NCBI RefSeq assembly: GCF_039830135.1 | Contig: NZ_CP156081.1 | Span: 3,086,001-3,150,000 of the forward strand | Length of the DNA stretch: 64,000 nt | Source: Defluviimonas sp. SAOS-178_SWC | GTDB taxonomy: Bacteria > Pseudomonadota > Alphaproteobacteria > Rhodobacterales > Rhodobacteraceae | Direction: 5' to 3' | Shown: piece after piece, positions 23,193 through 31,974 of the stretch | Layout: each line of letters opens with the position of its first letter | Numbering within the stretch: position 1 is the stretch's first letter | Program-made: the position numbers and the translations under genes | The notes under the pieces: generated by a model | What the model saw: only the letters and a program-made list of their open reading frames with translations | Database searches by the model: none | Told to the model about the DNA's origin: nothing

Positions 23193-23656
23193 TCTTCCGC
23201 GACGCCGTCGGGGCGCAGCTCCGAGACGAACTTGTCGAAATCGTCGGCGGCCTGGAAGTTCTTGTAGACGCTGGCGAACCGGACATAGGCGACGGTGTCG
23301 ATCCGCGCCAGGGTCTCCATCACGATCTCGCCGATGGTCTTCGACGGGATATCGGTCTCGCCCATGCTTTCAAGTCGGCGCACGATGCCGGAAATCATCT
23401 GGTCGATGCGCTCCGGCTCTATCGGGCGCTTCTGCATTGCGATCCGGATCGAGCGTTCAAGCTTGTCGCGGTCGAAATCCTCGCGCTTGCCGGACGACTT
23501 GATGACGACGAGATCGCGAAGCTGGACCCGCTCATATGTGGTGAAGCGTCCGCCGCAGGCCGGGCAGAAGCGACGCCGCCGGATCGCGACATGATCCTCG
23601 GCGGGTCGGGAATCCTTCACCTGCGTGTCGGCATTTCCACAAAATGGGCAACGCAT
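23189..23656 (-). CDS. nrdR: Transcriptional repressor NrdR
   Basis: The 155-residue protein starts [20 protein letters not shown], with a zinc ribbon formed by Cys3, Cys6, Cys31 and Cys34, followed by an ATP-cone domain ([19 protein letters not shown]). This is the standard NrdR layout; it senses ATP/dATP and represses ribonucleotide reductase genes. The frame overlaps ribD by four bases. A perfect DnaA-box consensus lies 28 bases upstream of its start codon. Confidence 0.95.
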   Translation of the reverse strand: MRCPFCGNADTQVKDSRPAEDHVAIRRRRFCPACGGRFTTYERVQLRDLVVIKSSGKREDFDRDKLERSIRIAMQKRPIEPERIDQMISGIVRRLESMGETDIPSKTIGEIVMETLARIDTVAYVRFASVYKNFQAADDFDKFVSELRPDGVAEE

Positions 23657-23683
23657 TCCTTATCCCTCGGTCCAGTATTCCGG

Positions 23684-23692
23684 TTATCCACA
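23684..23692 (+). promoter_or_regulatory. Single DnaA-box consensus upstream of nrdR
   Basis: TTATCCACA is an exact match to the DnaA-box consensus. It lies in the 288-base gap between nrdR and the next gene, 28-36 bases before the nrdR start codon. It is isolated, so this is not an origin. Confidence 0.3.
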
Positions 23693-23944
23693 GGCACTAT
23701 AGGACCCCCTCTAGGATTTGGGTAGGGGGCAATTGTCGCCACCAGATAACGGCGCAGATCCGGGGGAAATCCGGCAACATCTTCCCCCTGACCGGAGGGC
23801 GCAGTTCGGCGATGGTGATGCCAGCCTGCGCGGACGCTAAAGACCCCGGGCCATTTGACCGTCCTCACGGATATCCCGGGCAGTAAAGCGCGAAAGTCGG
23901 TGACGCACGGGATCGCACGCTGCCGCGCGCCTTGTCAGTTCTGC

Positions 23945-25522
23945 CTAGATGCGCAGGGCACGGTAAAGGGTCCAGCCGGGGCCGGCCGCGACGGCCGTTG
24001 CGCCCGGGACCGGCGTGATCTCCGAAACCGCCCCTTGGCACAGAACCACCGTTTTGAAACCGGACAGCAGCAGCGCCTCGACCTGCGCCGTTCCGGCCAG
24101 TCCGGGGGTGAGCGCTTCGCGTTCGTCATAGGCCGCGCTTGCCTCGGCGAGCGGCCCGATGATCGCCAGCGGTTGTTGCGTCGGATTGGCGAAGGTCGGC
24201 ACCGCCATGCCGCGGCTGAGACCGAGGAGGAACGACAGCGGCTTGCAGCTGCGCTGCGTGTCGCGGGTCTGGGCGCCTTCGGCAAAGGCTGCCGCGCCGA
24301 GCCCGCCGGGGGGCAGGGTTTCGGCGACGTCGAGGAATTGCACGTAGCTTTCCCGGTCGCGCGCCCAGCCGAGCGTGACCATCAGAAGATGGAGCGGCAG
24401 TAGCGCAATCAGCGCCCGCGACACGCGTTGGCCCCGCCGGTCGCGCGCCTTCCCGGACAGACCGGCGGCCAGCACCGCGAGCAGGCAAAGCGGCAGCCGT
24501 TCCGAGAGATGCCCGACGCCGAAGAGGTTCGGTGGCGTGACGACGACGAGAAGCACGAGCACCGGAACCGCGAAGCGGAGCCGGCGGTCGAGGACGAGCC
24601 GGCCCGTCGCCAGACCGAAGGCGAGAAGCCCCCAAAGCAGCGCCCCGAACAGCCTGTCGACAACCGGCCAGGTCGTCTCGGCCACCCGCAAGGCCGCATC
24701 CGCGCGGAACCAGACCTCGTCGAGAAGGCGCTCCGCAAGGCTGCCTTCGCGCAGATGCGCCGCCAGGTTGACGAACGCGTCCGTGACACGGCCCGTGCCT
24801 TGCGACAGATCGCTCACCAGAAAAAGGCAGGCCGGCACCACGGCAATCAGAAGCAGGCGTGCGGCGCGGCGGGCAAGGTGCAATAAGTCGGGCCGCCGAT
24901 GCGATCCGCCTTCGGCCATTTCGATCAAGAAAAGCAAAAGACCCCAGATGGCGAAGACGAAGCCGTGCGTGAGAAAGATCGCGATTCCGATCGGCATCGC
25001 GATCAGGAGCTGTCGCCGGGGCGCGTTCTGGTTCGAAATCCAAAGGCCGAGACCGGCCAGCGCAAGTCCAAGGCCAAGAAGGAAATTCGCGAACCCCCAA
25101 CCCAGGACGAAGTTCTGCGCGAGAATGCCCGCGAGCGCGACCGAGAGCGGGGAGATCCGCCCCTGAAGGCTGCGCGCAAGGACGAGCGTTCCCGCGAACG
25201 GCGCCGCGATGATGACAAGCGCGAGGATCTGGGCGGCAACGAGCGCCGGCAGGATGCGGAAAAGCGCGGTCCCGATCAGGTCCAGCCCGAGATTGGGCAG
25301 GAGTTTCCAGGCCGTCCGGTAGTTTTCGGCCAGGGCCGGGTCACGCCCCACATTGGCGAGAATGTCGTAGCGCAGGGCATGGGCGTAGAAATCAACAAGC
25401 GGCAGGACCGGCGTCGTCAGCGCCGGAAAGAGGCAGAGCACGGCGACAAGCCAGGGACGCAGCCGGGCGTCGGAAACGACCAACGTCGACGTCACCGCAG
25501 CGTCGCTTCGGACCCGTGCCAC
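23945..25522 (-). CDS. Polytopic membrane protein of unknown function (GT-C-like topology)
   Basis: The GTG at 25522 behind GGAGAG is preferred over the TTG eleven codons upstream; it gives about 525 residues. The sequence holds at least ten strongly hydrophobic segments over its first 420 residues. It has a large first periplasmic loop (DFYAHALRYDILANVG) and a soluble C-terminal domain of about 130 residues. The layout resembles membrane glycosyltransferases of the GT-C type, but no catalytic motif was recognised. Its neighbour is a glycosyltransferase gene on the same strand about 190 bases upstream, so a role in surface polysaccharide or glycolipid synthesis is a guess from context. Confidence 0.7.
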   Translation of the reverse strand: MARVRSDAAVTSTLVVSDARLRPWLVAVLCLFPALTTPVLPLVDFYAHALRYDILANVGRDPALAENYRTAWKLLPNLGLDLIGTALFRILPALVAAQILALVIIAAPFAGTLVLARSLQGRISPLSVALAGILAQNFVLGWGFANFLLGLGLALAGLGLWISNQNAPRRQLLIAMPIGIAIFLTHGFVFAIWGLLLFLIEMAEGGSHRRPDLLHLARRAARLLLIAVVPACLFLVSDLSQGTGRVTDAFVNLAAHLREGSLAERLLDEVWFRADAALRVAETTWPVVDRLFGALLWGLLAFGLATGRLVLDRRLRFAVPVLVLLVVVTPPNLFGVGHLSERLPLCLLAVLAAGLSGKARDRRGQRVSRALIALLPLHLLMVTLGWARDRESYVQFLDVAETLPPGGLGAAAFAEGAQTRDTQRSCKPLSFLLGLSRGMAVPTFANPTQQPLAIIGPLAEASAAYDEREALTPGLAGTAQVEALLLSGFKTVVLCQGAVSEITPVPGATAVAAGPGWTLYRALRI

Positions 25523-25708
25523 CGCTTGCTCTCCACCGCCCAACAGACCCGACAAGCCTGACTCAGCGGATGCGTTTTGCCAAGGTTAATGGCGGAACTC
25601 ATCCACTGCGGATCGGAAGATCCGCCCCCAATAGCCGGATATTTTGCGCTTTTTTGCTTATTCCGCGACGACTGCGGGCGATTTTCCGCACACCAGACCC
25701 TGCTGCCC

Positions 25709-26455
25709 TCAACACCTGCGGTCGCCGCGCATCCGGTGATACAGGCGCCGCGCTTCCTGATAAAGGACGTTGCGGCGCGGGAAATCCGGCCGCCGTGTCT
25801 TGCGGTCGAAGACGGTGAATTCGACCGTCTCTTTCCAGTCGAGTGCGGTGATGAGGTCGTAGCGGAGATCGAGTTTCCACGCGAGATAGGGAAAGGAGAT
25901 CTGATCGCGGCGGGAAAATCTCAGCACATGCTCGAACCAGCGCTCGCCGAAGCGGACGATGTCCGGGTCATTGTGGCGGCGGACGATGAAATGGCCCTCG
26001 ATCAGGCCAAAATGCTCCGGCATTTGTTCTGCGCGATACGTGCGTTCCCGCTCTTTCAGGGTTGCGTGATCGTCGAGCCCGCCCTCCCGGCAGGTCTGAA
26101 GCTCCTGGTAAACGCAGTCACGGCGAAAATGCGGAAAGGCAAGGAAGGCCGCGTCGGACTGGCGCTCAAGGGCGGCGAGGATCTCCTCCGGATCGCGCGT
26201 CAGGCGCGACTTGTTGTCGATCCAGATCGAATGCTCCGCCTCGGGGAAATAGCGGTGCGGCATCAGCTTCGCCCGGCGCGATGCGCGGGCCGGATCGAGC
26301 CCGTCGAGCGGGTCGTGAATGACCTCCACCCTCGGCAGGACGAGATCCGCGCGATCGGTGAAAAGGACGCGCCGGCAGTTCTCATATCCGCCGAAGACGT
26401 CCGGGTTCAACGGGTCTGCCGTGCCGTAACGGGCGGAGTAGAGGACGAGGCTCAT
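25709..26455 (-). CDS. DUF616/TOD1-MUCI70-type glycosyltransferase domain protein
   Basis: The 248-residue protein opens MSLVLYSARYGTADPLNPDV and shows the DUF616 landmarks: RRAKLMPHRYFPEAEHSIWI followed by DNKSRL (the DxD-like region), AFLAFPHFRRDCVYQE, and RDQISFPYLAWK near the C-terminus. The family is annotated as a putative glycosyltransferase acting on polysaccharide or hydroxyproline-rich substrates. It is cytoplasmic, with no signal or membrane segment. It lies upstream of a polytopic membrane gene on the same strand and may work with it on a surface glycan. Confidence 0.8.
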   Translation of the reverse strand: MSLVLYSARYGTADPLNPDVFGGYENCRRVLFTDRADLVLPRVEVIHDPLDGLDPARASRRAKLMPHRYFPEAEHSIWIDNKSRLTRDPEEILAALERQSDAAFLAFPHFRRDCVYQELQTCREGGLDDHATLKERERTYRAEQMPEHFGLIEGHFIVRRHNDPDIVRFGERWFEHVLRFSRRDQISFPYLAWKLDLRYDLITALDWKETVEFTVFDRKTRRPDFPRRNVLYQEARRLYHRMRGDRRC

Positions 26456-26606
26456 GGCGCCGAGTATAAGGTGGCCACGGGGCTTGGGAAGCGGGATTTC
26501 TTCGGAAAAATTTGCGCCGGAGTCGACCTAACCGACTGGAATCACGCCTTTTAGGAAGGGCGACAACCGAAATACGTTGGCCATTCGCCCAGGATTGATG
26601 CAGGTT

Positions 26607-26978
26607 TCACGGGCGCTTGCGGACCATTTCGCAAAACGCTTGCGCATGCCCGACTGTCAGACCCGCCCCCTTCGCGCCGAGAATGGCGAGCCCCGTCGAA
26701 CTCGCCGCTTCTTCGCCCCGGAGCGTGAAGCGAATCCCCTCACCCGACCGGCGCGGCGGCTCAGAAGCGCGGTAGATTAGCGTGGTCGGCGAAAGGTGGA
26801 GCTTGCGGATCGCGTAGTCACCGGCGGCACACCAGAAATCGGCGGGCCCCGACTTGCCGCGCCAAGGAACGGTGAATGCGTCCGGCCCCTCGGGCCGAAC
26901 GATCAAGCCGTTCTGGGCGGTGAAGGCCGAAGCCGGCGTGGCGAGACCGAAAGCAAGCAGAAGAGCGGCGAGGCGCAT
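26607..26978 (-). CDS. Small secreted protein of unknown function
   Basis: The ATG at 26978 gives 123 residues with a clear signal peptide (MRLAALLLAFGLATPASA, cleavage before FTAQNG). The mature part is about 105 residues with two cysteines (FWCAAGDYA and AFCEMV) that could form a disulfide in the periplasm. Upstream codons in the same frame lack coding character. No family was recognised beyond the impression of a Rhodobacteraceae-conserved periplasmic protein. Confidence 0.7.
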   Translation of the reverse strand: MRLAALLLAFGLATPASAFTAQNGLIVRPEGPDAFTVPWRGKSGPADFWCAAGDYAIRKLHLSPTTLIYRASEPPRRSGEGIRFTLRGEEAASSTGLAILGAKGAGLTVGHAQAFCEMVRKRP

Positions 26979-27334
26979 GGGGGCGATCCTTTTCGGGAAA
27001 CCGGTTTCATTGATATAGGGAGGGAATGGCGGCGTTCCCATATGCTTCAATGGATTGTTCCGAAGTCGCGACCGATTAGAAGAAGTTGGCAATCCCGCAC
27101 AACGGGTTAACTACGTTTTGTGCGTCCGTCGGGCAAGAAAACGGCGCGGGATTTCCTTGGCATCAAGATAGATGCCAACAAAATGAACGATGATGGGACC
27201 GCCAAGGAAAACGATGAAATCAGCGAAAAGGCGTAAATCTGGTCGGCGCACCGATCCGTCACGAGAATGGGCAACCCAATCGCGACGACAAAAGCGGTGC
27301 AAACTACGACCAACCGAGCGAAACGGGGTCACAT
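26979..27334. other. AT-richer gap between rpoD and the secreted-protein gene
   Basis: This 356-base interval is visibly lower in G+C than its surroundings. It contains one weak candidate gene (27107-27313, minus strand). No tRNA or convincing terminator hairpin was seen. The rpoD stop lies at its right edge, so the interval is the downstream region of rpoD and the promoter region of the secreted-protein gene. Confidence 0.5.
27107..27313 (-). CDS. Possible small membrane protein (low confidence)
   Basis: A 68-codon frame starting with TTG encodes two hydrophobic segments (VVVCTAFVVAIGLPILV and YAFSLISSFSLAVPSSFILL) and a basic tail (GRTKRS). The two-helix pattern is unlikely by chance in this AT-richer stretch, but there is no ribosome-binding site and the start codon is poor. 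It could be a real small gene, a relic, or chance. Confidence 0.3.
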   Translation of the reverse strand: MVVVCTAFVVAIGLPILVTDRCADQIYAFSLISSFSLAVPSSFILLASILMPRKSRAVFLPDGRTKRS

Positions 27335-29317
<1,983 letters not shown>

Positions 29318-29336
29318 CGGGGCTCCTTTGGTCTCG

Positions 29337-29397
29337 GCGAATCGCGGGGGGTACGAATCGGTTCCGGTTATGTAGCGAATCACGGACGCGAATCACA
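29337..29397. repeat. Cluster of four CGAATC motifs between dnaG and rpoD
   Basis: GCGAATCAC occurs twice (29375-29383 and 29389-29397), offset by 14 bases. The related GCGAATCGC (29337-29345) and ACGAATCGG (29353-29361) lie closer to rpoD. Together they fill most of the 107-base gap upstream of the rpoD start. Confidence 0.4.
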
Positions 29398-29424
29398 GGG
29401 GCGGCTGTGCGGCGTGCGGTGCGT

Positions 29425-31365
29425 TCAGTTTTTCTTCTTCTCCCAGACGGCGGCGTCGATCAGGCGCTGGAGCCCGGCCGAAAGCGCGCCGCGATCCTCA
29501 CCCATGTCGCTGTCGTCGTCGAGTTTCGAGCGGCCTGCGAGGTTGCGGGCCTCGGCGGCCTGGCCGAGGCGCCAGGTAAGACCCTCGTCGACAAGCCCGG
29601 TCAGATCCTCCATAGCCTCGGCAATCTCGGCCACGACCCCGCGCCGCGCTTCGAGCTTGGCAAGCTCCTCGGCAAGGCACATCGTGGCGAATGCGTCATC
29701 CGCTCCGCTGCGGACGGGCGGCGCGATCTGCACATGGGCGAGGCTCATGAGCTTTTCAAGCTCCGGGCCGGCGGCGGCGGCGACTTTCGTCGTCAGATCC
29801 TCCGCCCCGCCGTCATGGCTGGCGACCAGAAGCGCATGGCGCAGCCGCTCGTGGCCGGGATCGCGCATCTCGATGGTCTCGAGCTGGCTTTCGAACCGGG
29901 CGATACAGGCCGGATGGGCCAGCGCGATGGCAAGGATCATCGCTTCGCGAAGATAGTCCTCGACCTCGGCACCGGGTGCGGCGGCAAGAAGCGAGGCCCG
30001 CGTCGCGGGCAAGGGCTGAGCCGGGGCGGATTTCCACTTGCCGTCCCTGCGGGCGGGCCGGTCGGCCGGCGCCCGGCGCGCGGCGCCGAAAAGCTCCCGG
30101 CGCAGGCGTTTGATCTCCTCCCCGTAATGGGCGCGGATCGAAGGGTCGGCAATGCGCTTGATCGCCTCCCTGAGGCTCTTGTCGAGGGTCGCCTTGCGTT
30201 CGGGGCTGTCGAAGATCTTGCCTTCCGTCTCGCGCCGCCAGAGCAGGTTAACCATCGGCTGCGCCTCGGCGACGAGCTTCGCCATCGCCTCGCGGCCGCG
30301 CATCTTGATCAGATCGTCGGGGTCCATTCCCTCGGGCAGGATGACGAACCGAAGGCCCTGCCCGGCTTCGAGCATCGGCAGGGCGAGATCGACGAGGCGG
30401 GTTGCCGCACGGATGCCGGCGGCATCGCCGTCGAGCATGATCAGCGGTTCGGGATGGATGCGCCAGAGAAGGCGCAGCTGATCCTCGGTGATCGCGGTGC
30501 CAAGAGGGGCGACGGCCGCCTCGAACCCCGCCCCGACCAGCGCGATCACGTCCATGTAGCCCTCGGCGACGATCAGCGGCTGGCCCTTGCCCGCCGCCTC
30601 GCGCGCCGGCCCGTGGTTGTAGAGGCTGCGGCCCTTGTCGAAGAGTTCGGTTTCCGGCGAGTTGAGGTATTTCGCGCTGTCGGACGGGTCCATCGCGCGG
30701 CCGCCGAAGGCAATGCAGCGCCCCCGCGCGTCGCGGATCGGGAACATGATCCGGTTGCGGAAGGCGTCGTAGGGCGCCTTGCTCTTGGTGCTGGGTTTCG
30801 CGAGCCCCGCTCCAAGGATCAAATCGTCGGCGATGCCCTTGGCCTTCAGATGGTCCCAAAGGCCCTGCCAGCCCTCCGGCGCGAAACCGATCTCGAACCG
30901 GTCCTGCGCGGCGTCCGAGAGCTTGCGCCTTGAAAGATAGTCGCGCGCAGCCGAGCCGGCGGCCGTCTTCAATTGAAGCCGGTAGTGGCGGACCGCTTCT
31001 TCCATGACTTTCGCAAGCTCGGTCCGCCGGTCGGCGCGTTCGGCCGCCTGCGGATCGCGCGCCGGCATCGTCATTCCGGCCTCACGGGCGAGAACCTCCA
31101 CGGCCTCCATGAAGGACATGTTCTCGGCCTCTTTCAGGAACGAGATCGCATCGCCCTTCGCATGGCAGCCGAAGCAGTAATAATAGCCCTTGCGGTCGTC
31201 GACATGGAAAGACGCGGACTTTTCCTGGTGGAAGGGGCACGGCGCCCACCAGTCGCCCTTGGCCTGGTTGGACTTGCGATTGTCCCAGACCACCTTCCTG
31301 CCCACGACGTGGGACAGCGAGGTGCGGGTGCGCAGCTCATCAAGGAAACCGGGGGGCAGACTCAT
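29425..31365 (-). CDS. dnaG: DNA primase DnaG
   Basis: The 646-residue protein has the CHC2 zinc-binding domain (Cys43, His46, Cys64, Cys67: CPFHQEK and YYCFGC). The RNA polymerase/TOPRIM core follows (ARGRCIAFGGRAMD, VAEGYMDVIAL, LMLDGD-type DGDAAGIRA) and then a helicase-binding C-terminal domain. It makes RNA primers at the replication fork with DnaB. The start MSLPPGFLDELRTRTSLSHV matches the family. The rpoD gene follows on the same strand. Confidence 0.96.
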   Translation of the reverse strand: MSLPPGFLDELRTRTSLSHVVGRKVVWDNRKSNQAKGDWWAPCPFHQEKSASFHVDDRKGYYYCFGCHAKGDAISFLKEAENMSFMEAVEVLAREAGMTMPARDPQAAERADRRTELAKVMEEAVRHYRLQLKTAAGSAARDYLSRRKLSDAAQDRFEIGFAPEGWQGLWDHLKAKGIADDLILGAGLAKPSTKSKAPYDAFRNRIMFPIRDARGRCIAFGGRAMDPSDSAKYLNSPETELFDKGRSLYNHGPAREAAGKGQPLIVAEGYMDVIALVGAGFEAAVAPLGTAITEDQLRLLWRIHPEPLIMLDGDAAGIRAATRLVDLALPMLEAGQGLRFVILPEGMDPDDLIKMRGREAMAKLVAEAQPMVNLLWRRETEGKIFDSPERKATLDKSLREAIKRIADPSIRAHYGEEIKRLRRELFGAARRAPADRPARRDGKWKSAPAQPLPATRASLLAAAPGAEVEDYLREAMILAIALAHPACIARFESQLETIEMRDPGHERLRHALLVASHDGGAEDLTTKVAAAAGPELEKLMSLAHVQIAPPVRSGADDAFATMCLAEELAKLEARRGVVAEIAEAMEDLTGLVDEGLTWRLGQAAEARNLAGRSKLDDDSDMGEDRGALSAGLQRLIDAAVWEKKKN

Positions 31366-31399
31366 CCGGTGAATATCGGCTCTTCAGGGCGGCCCGGCA

Positions 31400-31416
31400 A
31401 GGGGGCGTTGCCCCCT
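31400..31416. other. Hairpin between soxG and dnaG
   Basis: AGGGGGC and GCCCCCT are perfect inverted arms around GTT in the 60-base gap between the soxG stop and the dnaG start. No T-run follows on either strand, so it is at best a weak terminator of the sox operon. Confidence 0.35.
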
Positions 31417-31425
31417 CGCCCGCCT

Positions 31426-31974
31426 TCAGCGCGCCGCCGCGCGGGCCGCGCAGGCCGCCATCGACTGATGCAGTTCGTGGACCGCCGATGCCGCCATTGA
31501 GCGAAAGACGAGAATGTCGAAGCGATCGGCATCCACCCGCGCCAGAACCATCATCATGTGATTGAGCCCGCTTCGCGCCGCGGCCCCCACCGGGAACGCC
31601 TCTGCCCGCAGATCGAGCGGCACCAGACGCGCCAGGACGGCCTCTGCCCCCGGCCCCGCGAGGCGCATCCGCGCCCAGCCATCCGACTGGTCGGTCAGCG
31701 CCGCGATGCCGGAAAGCCCCTCCGGATCGGTGCCGATCAGGAACGCCTGCCCGCGACCGGTCCAGAGGCATGTGGCCGCGCCCTTCGTGACGCTCTTTCC
31801 CGGTGACGGCCAGCCAAGACCGAGCACCTTCAGCGCCGTCCCGACCGCGCGTTCCTTGCCCGCGAGGGGTGCCACGGAGGTGATGCGCGCGGGCCGAAGT
31901 TCACTAAGGGCCACGCCCCCCGCCGCAACCGGCAGCAGGCCCTCGCAGGCGGTCTTTTCGATCAGGCTAGGCAC
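31426..31974 (-). CDS. soxG: Sarcosine oxidase, gamma subunit
   Basis: The 182-residue protein is the smallest catalytic-core partner of heterotetrameric sarcosine oxidase. It has a YgfZ/GcvT-like fold with characteristic segments (MRLAGPGAEAVLARLVPLDL, SGIAALTDQSDGWARMRLAG and the C-terminal VFRSMAASAVHELHQSM). It has no known cofactor of its own. Its start overlaps the end of soxA by eight bases. It is the last gene of the soxB-soxD-soxA-soxG operon. Confidence 0.93.
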   Translation of the reverse strand: MPSLIEKTACEGLLPVAAGGVALSELRPARITSVAPLAGKERAVGTALKVLGLGWPSPGKSVTKGAATCLWTGRGQAFLIGTDPEGLSGIAALTDQSDGWARMRLAGPGAEAVLARLVPLDLRAEAFPVGAAARSGLNHMMMVLARVDADRFDILVFRSMAASAVHELHQSMAACAARAAAR

